Source of the DNA: Natrarchaeobaculum sulfurireducens
Lineage (GTDB): Archaea; Halobacteriota; Halobacteria; Halobacteriales; Natrialbaceae
Reading direction: 5' to 3'
NCBI RefSeq assembly: GCF_003430825.1
Contig: NZ_CP024047.1
Span: 1,922,001-1,986,000 of the forward strand
DNA length: 64,000 nt
Position numbers and translations under genes: made by a program. Shown here one piece after another: positions 27,732 to 36,014 of this stretch (position 1 is the first letter of the stretch; every line of letters starts with the position of its first letter). The notes beneath the pieces were generated by a model. That model saw only the letters and a program-made list of their open reading frames with translations, was not told where the DNA came from and searched no databases.

Positions 27732-28481
27732 ATGCAGGGACAAGCCCAACAGCAGGCGTACGACCGAGGCATCACGATCTTCTCACCGGACGGCCGACTC
27801 TACCAGGTCGAGTACGCTCGCGAGGCGGTCAAACGCGGCACGGCGAGCATCGGCGTCCGAACCCAAGACGGCGTCGTCCTCGCGGTCGACAAGCGGGTCC
27901 CGTCGCCGTTGCTCGAGGACTCGAGCGTCGAGAAGATTCACAAAGCAGACGACCACGTCGGTGTCGCAAGCGCGGGCCACGTCGCCGACGCCCGACAGCT
28001 GATCGACTTCGCGCGCCGACAGGCACAGGTCAACCAGCTCCGATACGGCGAGCCGATCGGGGTCGAGACGCTGACCAAGCACGTCACCGACCACATCCAA
28101 CAGTACACCCAGGTCGGCGGCGCCCGCCCGTTCGGCGTCGCCCTGATCGTCGGCGGCATCGAGAACGGCGAACCCCGCCTGTTCGAGACCGACCCCTCGG
28201 GGACGCCCTACGAGTGGAAGGCGCTGGCGGTCGGTGCCGACCGAAGCGAACTCCAGGACTTCCTTGAGGAGAACTACGACGCAGAAGCCGACTTAGATGG
28301 CGGCATCTCGCTCGCACTCGACGCGCTCGCGTCGGTCAACGACGGCTCCTTGCTCCCCAGCGAGGTCGGACTGGCGACCGTCGACGTCGAGACCGAATCC
28401 TTCGAGCAGTTCGACCAGGACCGCATCGGCGAGCACCTGGAAGAAAACGACCTGCTCGAGACGGAGTCGGACGACGAGTAA
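27732..28481 (+). CDS. psmA: 20S proteasome alpha subunit
   Basis: The 249-residue protein shows the alpha-subunit N-terminal helix and gating segment YDRGITIFSPDGRLYQVEYA, then RGTASIGVRTQDGVVLAVDK and YTQVGGARPFGVALIVGG. It forms the outer rings of the 20S core and contacts the PAN ATPases. It lacks the beta-type propeptide and catalytic Thr, as expected. The C-terminal tail is strongly acidic. It lies in the rnp2-psmA-SBDS part of the operon that archaea widely conserve. Confidence 0.97.
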   Translation: MQGQAQQQAYDRGITIFSPDGRLYQVEYAREAVKRGTASIGVRTQDGVVLAVDKRVPSPLLEDSSVEKIHKADDHVGVASAGHVADARQLIDFARRQAQVNQLRYGEPIGVETLTKHVTDHIQQYTQVGGARPFGVALIVGGIENGEPRLFETDPSGTPYEWKALAVGADRSELQDFLEENYDAEADLDGGISLALDALASVNDGSLLPSEVGLATVDVETESFEQFDQDRIGEHLEENDLLETESDDE

Positions 28482-28605
28482 CGTAATCGGGTAGTACCGG
28501 TCCGGAACCGGCGATTCGGCCGACCCTGGCCGTCGATTTTCCACGAGTCACGATCGACTATAGTATCAGGAAAAGCTCTTTTACCCGGCACCGGTACTCA
28601 CCGGT

Positions 28606-29331
28606 ATGATATCACTCGACGAAGCGGTGACGGCTCGGCTCGAGTCCCATGGGGCGCGCTTTGAGGTGCTGGTCGATCCGGACGCGGCACTCGCGATCAA
28701 ACGCGGCGAGTTCGACGACGAACTCGAGGACGTCATTGCCGCTGAGGACGTCTTCGAGGACGCCTCACGGGGTGACCGACCCGCGGAGAACGACCTCGAG
28801 AAAGTCTTCGATACGACGGACCCGCTCGAGATTATCCCCCAGGTAATCGAGGACGGCGAGATCCAGATCACGGCCGATCAGCGTCGCGAGATGCAAGAAC
28901 AGAAGCGCAAACAGCTGATCAACACGATCGCACGAAACGCGATCAACCCCCAGATGGACGACGCTCCCCACCCGCCAGAGCGAATCGAGAACGCTCTAGA
29001 GGAGGCAGGCTTTACGGTCGATCCGATGGAACCCGTCGAGAGTCAGGTCGACGATGCCCTCGACGCCTTACGACCAGTTATCCCGATCAGATTCGAGGAG
29101 GTAACCATTGCCGTCCAGATACCTGCCGAGTACGCTGGAAGTGCCCAGGCTCAGGTCAGACAGTTCGGCGATCTGGTGCGCGAAGAGTGGCAACCCGACG
29201 GCTCGTGGGTCGGGGCCGTGACGTTCCCCGCGGGGATGCAAAACGACTTCTACAACGTCGTCAACGAGCACTCGAGCGGGGAAGCCGAGACCCAGATTGT
29301 CAAGGATAAAGACGATCTCAAGACCCGGTAG
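28606..29331 (+). CDS. sdo1: Ribosome maturation protein SBDS homologue
   Basis: The 241-residue protein matches the archaeal SBDS: N-terminal FYSH domain ([31 protein letters not shown]), central helical domain with [18 protein letters not shown] and [21 protein letters not shown], and a C-terminal RRM-like domain. It helps release the eIF6 anti-association factor from nascent 50S subunits. The 124-base gap after psmA contains an AT-rich CTCTTTTAC box about 25-30 nt before the ATG, so it may also have its own promoter. Confidence 0.96.
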   Translation: MISLDEAVTARLESHGARFEVLVDPDAALAIKRGEFDDELEDVIAAEDVFEDASRGDRPAENDLEKVFDTTDPLEIIPQVIEDGEIQITADQRREMQEQKRKQLINTIARNAINPQMDDAPHPPERIENALEEAGFTVDPMEPVESQVDDALDALRPVIPIRFEEVTIAVQIPAEYAGSAQAQVRQFGDLVREEWQPDGSWVGAVTFPAGMQNDFYNVVNEHSSGEAETQIVKDKDDLKTR

Positions 29332-29618
29332 GGAGCAATTCTGGTCGTTTCAGCTATGGGGGATGTCCGAGCACGGGATTGAAGAGCGTTGGCTGCATAC
29401 TCGTTGGCATGATCGTCGACTGCCAACTGGAGGTGTTCGATCGGCATCGTTAGCGTGATCGAGACACCGAGCATCGTCCGCCCGACCGACTCCCTCTGGC
29501 GAACGGCGTCGCGGGATAGACGCGACTCTACGTGTCTCGGTGGAGTCGCCGCCCGATTCGACGAGCCACTGCGCTGGAGCGCGCCCGACCGGTTCCATGT
29601 GCCGGGGGGTGTACCATC

Positions 29619-30926
29619 ATGAGAGCGATCGTTGCAAAACGCGTCGATTCGGGGACCCCCGACACGAGCGAGATCACCGAACTCGCTGAAGCTGCCGGGT
29701 ACAGCGTCGTCGGCGAGGTGACGCAGTCACGAAAGGCCGACCCGGCACTCCAGCTTGGGGAGGGAAAAGCGAACGAACTCGCCGAGAAGGCCGCGGTGGC
29801 CGACGCTGTGACCGTCATCTTCGACAACCGGCTGGGTCCCTATCAGACGTACAACCTCGGCCAGTTGCTCCCCGAAGGCGTCGAAGTGATCGACCGCTTT
29901 ACGCTCATCCTCGAGATTTTCGGCCAGCGCGCCCAGACGCGAAAAGCACAACTGCAGGTCGAGCTGGCCGAACTCCGCTATGAGCTACCTCGCGTCGAGG
30001 CGAAATCGAGCCTCGCAAAGCGAGATGAACATCCCGGCTTCATGGGGCTCGGCGAGTACGATGAGAGCCGCGAGCGGGACATCAAAGCGCAGATCAGCCG
30101 GATCAAAGACGAACTCGCACAGATCGAGCAAACCGAACAGCACCGGCGAGAGCGCCGGCGTGACTCCGGGTTCGACCTCGTCGCGCTCGCTGGCTATACG
30201 AACGCCGGCAAGTCGACGCTGTTACGTCGACTCTCGACAGACCTCGAGGTCGACGAGAACGAGGATCTCCATCCCGACCTGGACTCGACGGCCGAGTCCC
30301 AGGACAAGCTCTTTACCACGCTCGGGACGACGACCAGACGCGCGGACATCGATCCTCGGGACGTGCTGGTGACCGACACCGTCGGTTTCATCAGCGACCT
30401 CCCCCACTGGCTCGTCGAGTCGTTCAAATCGACGCTCGACTCGGTCTACCGGGCCGATCTGGTCTTGCTCGTCGTCGATGTCAGCGAACCGATCGACGAG
30501 ATTCACGAGAAACTCGTCACCTGTCACGACACCCTCTACGAGCGAAACGAGGCCCCAATCGTGACGGTGCTCAACAAGATCGATCGGGTCGACGAGGACG
30601 AACTCGCAGAGAAGAAAGCCGCCCTCTCGGCGCTCGCACCGAACCCCGTCGCAGTCAGCGCGAAGGGGGGAACGAACGTCGACACGCTGCTCGAGCGCAT
30701 CGACTACGAGCTGCCGGAGTGGGAACGCGAACGGCTCGTCCTGCCGATGACCGACGACACGATGAGCGTCGTCTCGTGGATCCACGACAACGCGAACGTC
30801 GAGGACGTAACCTACGCCGAGACGGACGTTCTCGTCACCTTCGAGGCTCGGCCGTCGATCATCGCACAGGCCCGCTCGCGTGCGAGCGAGTTGGCAACAC
30901 CGTCGCCTGAGTCGGCATCAGACTAA
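29619..30926 (+). CDS. hflX: Ribosome-associated GTPase HflX
   Basis: The 435-residue protein has the HflX N-terminal nucleotide-binding-like domain (GEVTQSRKADPALQLGEGK, DNRLGPYQTYNLGQLL), a coiled-coil linker (KAQISRIKDELAQIEQTEQ) and a G domain. The G motifs are GYTNAGKST (about 192-200), DTVGFI, and NKID. HflX binds 50S subunits and splits stalled ribosomes. The start ATG 29619 follows a stretch that fits no promoter perfectly, and 29 upstream in-frame codons are Arg-rich and unlike the family. Confidence 0.96.
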   Translation: MRAIVAKRVDSGTPDTSEITELAEAAGYSVVGEVTQSRKADPALQLGEGKANELAEKAAVADAVTVIFDNRLGPYQTYNLGQLLPEGVEVIDRFTLILEIFGQRAQTRKAQLQVELAELRYELPRVEAKSSLAKRDEHPGFMGLGEYDESRERDIKAQISRIKDELAQIEQTEQHRRERRRDSGFDLVALAGYTNAGKSTLLRRLSTDLEVDENEDLHPDLDSTAESQDKLFTTLGTTTRRADIDPRDVLVTDTVGFISDLPHWLVESFKSTLDSVYRADLVLLVVDVSEPIDEIHEKLVTCHDTLYERNEAPIVTVLNKIDRVDEDELAEKKAALSALAPNPVAVSAKGGTNVDTLLERIDYELPEWERERLVLPMTDDTMSVVSWIHDNANVEDVTYAETDVLVTFEARPSIIAQARSRASELATPSPESASD

Positions 30927-31006
30927 GCCACAGGTCGATCCGCTCTGGGTCAGCCGAAGCCGCCCACCGACGGGTTGAATCAACCACTCGTCAGCAGGAC
31001 CCTACC

Positions 31007-31014
31007 TTATAAAT
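31007..31014 (+). promoter_or_regulatory. TATA box of the thiolase operon
   Basis: TTATAAAT centred about 27 nt before the ATG at 31038; a strong match for a leaderless haloarchaeal promoter. Confidence 0.7.
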
Positions 31015-31037
31015 CACTGTTCGGAGATGGAACAGGT

Positions 31038-32198
31038 ATGGAACGTGTCGCAGTAATCGGTGCCTCGATGACCCAGTTCGGGCAGCGCGAGGACGAGTGG
31101 ATCCTCGAGCTCCTCTCGGAGGCCGCCCTCGAGTGTCTCGAGGATGCGGCCGTCGAGGCAAGCGAGGTCGAACACCTGTACGTCTCGAATATGGCCAGCG
31201 GCGAGTTCGAGGGCCAGACCGGCGTAATGAACGCACTCGCCCACGACATCGACGCCGTCCCTGCCTACACCCAGCGGATCGATCAGACGAGTTCGAGCGG
31301 CGGTGCGGGCATCTATGCCGCCTGGCAGTCGGTCGCCAGCGGGGCGAGCGAGATGACGATGCTCGTTGGTGGTGAGAAGATGACCCACCGGACGACGGGC
31401 GAGTCGACCGACGTGATCGCGTCGCTGACCCACCCGGTGGAGTACAAAACCGGTGTGACGTTGCCGTCGTTTGCCGGTCTCACCGCACGTCATTACTTAG
31501 AGCGCTTCGACGCACCTCGAGAGAGCCTCGCGAAAGTCGCGGTGAAAAATCACAAAAACGGCGTCGACAACCCCAACGCGCAGTTCCGCAAGGAGATCGA
31601 CAAGGAGACCGCACTCGAGTCGCCGATCGTCGCCGATCCGCTGCGGCTGTACGACTTCTGTCCGATCACCGACGGCTCGGCGGCGCTGATGCTCTGTCCC
31701 GAATCGGTCGCCGAAGAGTACACCGACGAGTACGCGGTGATCACGGGCATCGACGGCGCGACCGACACGCACGTCGTCCACGAACGCGAGGATCCGACCG
31801 TCATGGGTGGCGTCGTCGAGAGCGGGACGGGCGCCTACGAGATGAGCGGCCGCGAGCCCGAGGACGTCGATGTCGCGGAACTCCACGACATGTTCACCAT
31901 CCTCGAGTTCCTCCAGATGGAGGGTCTCGGCTTCGCCGAGCAGGGTGAAGCCTGGAAACTCGTCGAGGAGGGCTATACGGAACGTGACACGGGCGAACTG
32001 CCGGTCAACACCTCCGGCGGGCTCAAATCGAAGGGCCACCCCCTCGGGGCGAGCGGCGTCGCTCAGGCGGTCGAGATCTACGAACAACTCGTCGGCGAGG
32101 CTGGCCCTCGGCAGGTCGACGCCGAGGTCGGGCTCTGCTGTAACGTCGGCGGCTTCGGAAACTGTGTCATCACGACGATCATGGAGGCAACACAATGA
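31038..32198 (+). CDS. Thiolase family protein (acetyl-CoA acetyltransferase-like)
   Basis: The 386-residue protein belongs to the SCP-x/archaeal thiolase branch: MERVAVIGASMTQFGQRED, SSSGGAGIYAAWQSVASG, AELHDMFTILEFLQMEGLG, the glycine-rich NTSGGLKSKGHPLGASGVAQ with catalytic His, and a closing GFGNCVITTIM. The nucleophile position reads SSSGGAG rather than the Cys of canonical thiolases, as in several lipid-transfer-type relatives. It is fused by ATGA overlap to an OB-fold DUF35-type protein, the standard archaeal thiolase partner. It probably acts in acetoacetyl-CoA synthesis or fatty-acid metabolism. Confidence 0.9.
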   Translation: MERVAVIGASMTQFGQREDEWILELLSEAALECLEDAAVEASEVEHLYVSNMASGEFEGQTGVMNALAHDIDAVPAYTQRIDQTSSSGGAGIYAAWQSVASGASEMTMLVGGEKMTHRTTGESTDVIASLTHPVEYKTGVTLPSFAGLTARHYLERFDAPRESLAKVAVKNHKNGVDNPNAQFRKEIDKETALESPIVADPLRLYDFCPITDGSAALMLCPESVAEEYTDEYAVITGIDGATDTHVVHEREDPTVMGGVVESGTGAYEMSGREPEDVDVAELHDMFTILEFLQMEGLGFAEQGEAWKLVEEGYTERDTGELPVNTSGGLKSKGHPLGASGVAQAVEIYEQLVGEAGPRQVDAEVGLCCNVGGFGNCVITTIMEATQ

Positions 32199-32572
32199 CG
32201 ATGGACGCAACCCGATACGAGGACGGTTCGATCAGCTACCCCGGCCACCCCCGCGGTCCCGATGGCGCGGAGCCGGTCGAGACGATCGACCTCAGCGAGT
32301 ACACCGCCGAGGTCGTCACCTGGACGACGAGTACGGCGACGCCGCCGGGCGTTCGCGAGCCGAACCACCTCGCGATCGTCGAGTTCGACGTAAGCGAGGC
32401 GGTCGACGATGGGGACGAGTCGGTGCGAGCGATCGTCCAGCTCACGACCGGTGACGTCGAAACCGGCGACCAGGTTCGGGCCGTCTACGAGGACGAACTC
32501 CGCGAGCCCGGTGCCGGTATCCGCGAACCCGAGAGCCAGCGCTGGGACGGCTACCGCTTCGAGCCCGTCTGA
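32195..32572 (+). CDS. DUF35-type OB-fold partner of thiolase
   Basis: This 125-residue acidic protein has an OB-fold-like core (YTAEVVTWTTSTATPPGVREP, LAIVEFDV, RAIVQLTTGDVETGDQVRAVYED). No rubredoxin-like Cys pairs remain, so the zinc ribbon present in many DUF35 proteins has been lost. In archaea such proteins bridge acetoacetyl-CoA thiolase and HMG-CoA synthase and shape the CoA-binding channel. The start overlaps the thiolase stop, confirming coupling. Confidence 0.85.
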   Translation: MTMDATRYEDGSISYPGHPRGPDGAEPVETIDLSEYTAEVVTWTTSTATPPGVREPNHLAIVEFDVSEAVDDGDESVRAIVQLTTGDVETGDQVRAVYEDELREPGAGIREPESQRWDGYRFEPV

Positions 32573-32590
32573 AGCGTCTCGGTCGTCCGC

Positions 32591-33397
32591 TCACTCGTTT
32601 TCGTCCGTACCGCTCCCGTCGCCAGAGCCGTCTCCCTCGCCGTCAGAGCTGCCTGTCCCGTCGTTTCTGTCGTCCCCGTCTTCTGAGCCATCGGCGGCGT
32701 CCGTTCCCGTCTCGCCCGAGGAGACATTGCTACCGGCTTCGTCGCCGTCTCCAGTATCCTCGTCGGCGCCGTACCGATCTTTCAGCGTCTCGAGTTCGGC
32801 ATCGACGTCGACGGCCGACTCCGGCTCGTCGGACTCCTCGGGCTCGAGTACCGTCTCCGTCGGCTGCCCGTCTTCGACGTCTATTCGGACGGCGTCAGTA
32901 GCTGAAACGACGTCGGACGATGGCTCGCTCGTGGCCTCGCGGAGGCGTCGGTCGACGTCATCGCGGAGTTCGCGGGCCTCCGAGAGCAGGTCTCGTGCCT
33001 GGTCGTCCGCAGGAAGCGTCCCCTCGGAGGCAGCCCGCTGGAGTTCGGCCAGGACGGAGTCCAGTTGTGAGAGCGTCGTCCGGCGAAGCGCTGTCGCTCG
33101 CTCGCTGGCCTGTGTACTGGTCTGTGCCGTTCGATCCCGAACGTCCCGTTGGGTTCGAACGAGTTCGAGCCCACGCTGGAACGCCTCGAGCGCGCGGACG
33201 CTCGACTCGAGGACCGTCAGCAAAGTGGGGAGCGCAACCTCGTCGGTGAACGCGAGCAGTTCCCGCGGCGTCGGCGGCCTGAGCGGTGGCCGCCGTCGAC
33301 GGGGCTCGAGTTCCTCGTGGAGTTCGGTACGGAGGTCGTCGATGGTCCGCGTCAGCTCCCGGACGGCCTCGGCGAGTTCGTCGTCCTGGTCGACCAT
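32591..33397 (-). CDS. Hypothetical helical protein with long acidic tail
   Basis: The 268-residue protein begins MVDQDDELAEAVRELTRTID and includes a Pro/Arg-rich stretch (EPRRRRPPLRPPTPRELLAF) and a helical middle (TLLTVLESSVRALEAFQRGLELV, then DRTAQTSTQASERATALRRT). The C-terminal 100 residues are Asp/Glu/Gly/Ser-rich and disordered. No signal peptide or membrane span. I do not recognise a function; haloarchaeal homologues of similar layout exist as DUF proteins. The start at 33397 is preferred because the 54 preceding in-frame codons have non-halophilic composition. Convergent with the OB-fold gene. Confidence 0.75.
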   Translation of the reverse strand: MVDQDDELAEAVRELTRTIDDLRTELHEELEPRRRRPPLRPPTPRELLAFTDEVALPTLLTVLESSVRALEAFQRGLELVRTQRDVRDRTAQTSTQASERATALRRTTLSQLDSVLAELQRAASEGTLPADDQARDLLSEARELRDDVDRRLREATSEPSSDVVSATDAVRIDVEDGQPTETVLEPEESDEPESAVDVDAELETLKDRYGADEDTGDGDEAGSNVSSGETGTDAADGSEDGDDRNDGTGSSDGEGDGSGDGSGTDENE

Positions 33398-33532
33398 ACT
33401 CGCGTTTCGGCCCCGGGGACGAAAAGTGAGGTGGTCACCCGAACTCGAGTCGCCGGTCGGACAGTAGACTCCGTATGGCGGAGCCACGCAGAAATCGTGG
33501 CTGCCGGTCGGCAACTCGAGGAATCGGACCGC

Positions 33533-33538
33533 TTTTAT
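33533..33538 (+). promoter_or_regulatory. TATA-like box of the second HhH-nuclease gene
   Basis: TTTTAT lies 24-29 nt before the GTG at 33562, consistent with a leaderless GTG start. Confidence 0.5.
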
Positions 33539-33561
33539 CCGCCGTCGACCCCTGTTCACGT

Positions 33562-34314
33562 GTGCGAATCGAGAACAGTTTCATTCCCGTCCACGGTGTC
33601 GGGGAAGCGACCGAACGCAGACTCTGGGAACACGGCATCACCCACTGGGAGGAGTTCGACGGGAGCGTCGTCGGGTCGACGCTCGCCGACCGTATCGAGT
33701 CGTTTATCGAGGAGGGCTGGACCTACCTCGACCGCGGCGACGTCTCCCCCTTCGCGGAGTCGTTGCCGGCAGCGAGCCGCTGGCGCCTCTACGAGAACGT
33801 CCGTCAAGAGACCTGTTTTCTCGATATCGAGACGACCGGCCTCGACGCGCGGCGAAACGACGTAACGACCGTCAGCCTCCACCGCGGGGGCGAAACGAAA
33901 ACGTTCGTCAATGGTCGTGACCTGACGGCCGATCGACTCACGGCTGAACTCGAGCCCGCATCGTTGCTGGTTACGTTCAACGGCCAGCGCTTCGACGTGC
34001 CGTTTCTCGAGACCTGTTTCGACCTCGAGGTTGCGGTCCCGCACGTCGACCTTATGTACCCCTGTAAGAAACTCGGGCTCGACGGCGGGCTGAAAGCGAT
34101 CGAGCGCGACCTCGGTATCGAACGCGATATGCCCGATATCACCGGTCGCGATGCCGTTCGGCTCTGGCACGAGTACGAACGAGGTGACGATGGGTCCCTC
34201 GAGACGCTCGTCGAGTACAACCGAGCCGATACGCGAAACATGGAACCACTGATGGAGATCGTCGCCGACCGCCTCCACGAACAGGTGTTCGAAGCCGCCT
34301 GTCGGCGGGACTGA
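33562..34314 (+). CDS. HhH plus RNase H-like (YprB/COG3359) nuclease
   Basis: The 250-residue protein starts at GTG and has an N-terminal helix-hairpin-helix motif (VHGVGEATERRLWEHGI), then a DEDD exonuclease fold. The fold is seen in CFLDIETTGLDARRND, VTFNGQRFDVPFLE, the LMYPCKKLGLDGGLKAIERDLGI helix and EYNRADTRNMEPLM with the last acidic residue. It is a compact paralogue of the nuclease at 7254-8888, which has the same domain order plus an extra N-terminal domain. No helicase gene lies beside it, and the next gene is a thioesterase. A DNA or RNA 3'-5' exonuclease is likely. Confidence 0.88.
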   Translation: MRIENSFIPVHGVGEATERRLWEHGITHWEEFDGSVVGSTLADRIESFIEEGWTYLDRGDVSPFAESLPAASRWRLYENVRQETCFLDIETTGLDARRNDVTTVSLHRGGETKTFVNGRDLTADRLTAELEPASLLVTFNGQRFDVPFLETCFDLEVAVPHVDLMYPCKKLGLDGGLKAIERDLGIERDMPDITGRDAVRLWHEYERGDDGSLETLVEYNRADTRNMEPLMEIVADRLHEQVFEAACRRD

Positions 34315-34365
34315 ACGGCTTCCGGAGGGATAGGCCTACACTCTTCGCGTTCGTGGTCTCGATCG

Positions 34366-34755
34366 ATGGAAAACGCTGTCTACACCGCCGATATCGACGT
34401 CCGTCTACGAGACGTCGACTTCATGGGCCACGTGAACAACGCCGTCTACGCGACGTACATAGAACAGGCTCGAGAAGCGTTTTTCGAGGAGGCCCTGGAC
34501 GTCTCGCTCGTGGAGGTCGGCACCGTCCTCGTGAATCTCGAGATCGACTACCGTCGACCGATCGAGGCCACCGACGAGGTCGAGATCACCCTCGACGTGA
34601 CGGACCTCGGGACCTCGAGTATCCCGATGGAGTACGAGGTTCGTGCCGACGGTGAACTCGCGGCGACCGCACGGACCGTTCAGGTACTCGTTGACGAAGA
34701 CGGCGATGCTAAACCGCTACCAGCCGAGTGGCGAAACCGAATCGGCGGCGAGTGA
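34366..34755 (+). CDS. Acyl-CoA thioesterase, hotdog fold
   Basis: The 129-residue 4HBT-family protein has the RLRDVDFMGHVNNAVYATYIEQAR motif with catalytic Asp near residue 16 and His/Asn at the helix start, then LVNLEIDYRRPI and EVTLDV-type strands. It hydrolyses an acyl-CoA; chain specificity is unknown. It lies 51 bases after the nuclease gene. Confidence 0.92.
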   Translation: MENAVYTADIDVRLRDVDFMGHVNNAVYATYIEQAREAFFEEALDVSLVEVGTVLVNLEIDYRRPIEATDEVEITLDVTDLGTSSIPMEYEVRADGELAATARTVQVLVDEDGDAKPLPAEWRNRIGGE

Positions 34756-34863
34756 CCGGCCCGAAGCGGCAGTAGCACCAACTGAAACGGTCGACATACC
34801 GGTCAGACAACCGTCGTGTGACCGGGTGCGCGCTGATGTGCAGTGGCTACTACAGTGAGACAG

Positions 34864-35157
34864 TTACTCGTAGCCAGTACGTTCGTCTTCGACCTCGACC
34901 GTCCCGTCGCTGGTGACGACGACCTGGTAGCCACAGAAGGGAAACTCGACGCGGCCAGCAGCCCGAGGGGTACCGTCTTCTCGCGGCGCGAACAGAGAAT
35001 CGAGCGCTTCGGGATTGATAACATCGTAGAGTGCATCGTACGCCGGGGGTTCGATGTCCATCGGATCAACCCCCTCCCGCTCGGCGATGGCGACGATTAC
35101 CTCGAAACTGAGCGACTGATTACGACTCGATTCCGACCGATCGACTGAGAGTAGCAT
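34864..35157 (-). CDS. HalOD1 domain protein
   Basis: This 97-residue protein consists of the haloarchaeal output domain HalOD1, recognised by SLSFEVIVAIAEREGVDPMDIEPPAYDALYDVINPEALD and the closing VEFPFCGYQVVVTSDGTVEVED. HalOD1 often follows receiver or sensor domains in two-component proteins; alone it may act as a small signalling partner. The ATG at 35157 is leaderless behind a strong TATA box. Confidence 0.93.
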   Translation of the reverse strand: MLLSVDRSESSRNQSLSFEVIVAIAEREGVDPMDIEPPAYDALYDVINPEALDSLFAPREDGTPRAAGRVEFPFCGYQVVVTSDGTVEVEDERTGYE

Positions 35158-35181
35158 TGGCCGACCTCATTCTTCGTCTGG

Positions 35182-35189
35182 TTATAAAT
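35182..35189 (-). promoter_or_regulatory. TATA box of the HalOD1 gene
   Basis: ATTTATAA on the minus strand lies 25-32 nt before the ATG at 35157. The core TTATAA is symmetric, so it could also serve a rightward transcript. Confidence 0.65.
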
Positions 35190-35221
35190 CCATTGGCCTC
35201 AACCCGAGCTTGTAGACAAAA

Positions 35222-35323
35222 ATGGCACATGGATGCTCAAATAAGTACATTGGTGCATTAGGTTGGATTGGTTTAATGTATGAATTTAGCATGCTCTCAG
35301 GAGTTGAATCGTTTCAAGTCTGA
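35222..35323 (+). other. AT-rich 33-codon reading frame of unclear status
   Basis: The frame MAHGCSNKYIGALGWIGLMY followed by EFSMLSGVESFQV lies in the most AT-rich intergenic stretch of this half of the window, about 30-40 nt after a symmetric TATA box. It is not acidic and uses codons rare for the genome (TTA, AAT, ATT). It might be a foreign remnant or chance. Confidence 0.2.
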
Positions 35324-35428
35324 CTAGCTCGGTCGCAGGGAGAGACTGTAACGGCTAATCACCGGTTTCAGGCAGTCCTGTCGTCGCCAGCGAGCACAGC
35401 ACTGGCGGTCCAGAACGCGTATAGAAGA

Positions 35429-35501
35429 GCCAGGGCCGGGATTTGAACCCGGGAAGTCTCGATTACAAGTCGAGTGCATGAACCGCCCATGCTCCCCTGG
35501 C
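35429..35501 (-). tRNA. tRNA-Thr (anticodon UGU)
   Basis: Read on the minus strand, a 73-nt cloverleaf forms: acceptor GCCAGGG/CCCTGGC, D-stem GCAT/ATGC, anticodon stem CTCGA/TCGAG with loop CTTGTAA, and T-arm CCGGG-TTCAAAT-CCCGG. The anticodon TGT reads ACA threonine codons. No CCA is encoded. No intron is present. Confidence 0.95.
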
Positions 35502-35513
35502 GCAGTCAGTCGG

Positions 35514-36014
35514 TTAGCGCTCTTCCTTTGAGTGTGTGTCGTTTTTAGATCGATCCTCGAGCTGCCGGTGCATCGTTACCCGAAACGTTTCGAAGCCGTG
35601 ACGATGATAGAATCGTCTGGCGGCATCGTTCTCGGCCATCACCTCGAGGGTGACGACGTCGACGCCAGCCTCGCTGAACGAGGCGTCGACGGCCTCGAGG
35701 AGTTTCGATCCGATTCCCCGGTCGCGATACGCTGGCTCGACGTACAGGTTCGAGAGCGTTCCCCGAGTCGCATCGAGGTCGAGTGCACCTCGTTCGACCG
35801 AGACAGAAGCGAATCCGACGGGGTCGCCGTCGATGCGAGCGACCAGCAGTCCATCGGCCGTCAGGTGGGCAGCGAGCGTTTCGCGCATCGTCTGGCGATT
35901 GACGTCGGCGCGAACGCACGACCCGTGTGATCGCTGACTTCGAGCGAGTGCGACCCACATGTCGGTGATCGCCTCGAGTTCGTCGACACGTGCGTGATCA
36001 ATTTCTATGGCCAT
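35514..36014 (-). CDS. GNAT family N-acetyltransferase
   Basis: The 166-residue protein has the GNAT fold, with the acetyl-CoA loop VEPAYRDRGIGSKLLEAVD, the LEVMAENDAARRFYHRHGFE helix-strand, and VTMHRQL. The acceptor amine is unknown. The start (MAIEIDHARVDELE) overlaps the pgk stop by 17 bases, so it is translated from the pgk transcript. It lies next to tRNA-Thr. Confidence 0.93.
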   Translation of the reverse strand: MAIEIDHARVDELEAITDMWVALARSQRSHGSCVRADVNRQTMRETLAAHLTADGLLVARIDGDPVGFASVSVERGALDLDATRGTLSNLYVEPAYRDRGIGSKLLEAVDASFSEAGVDVVTLEVMAENDAARRFYHRHGFETFRVTMHRQLEDRSKNDTHSKEER

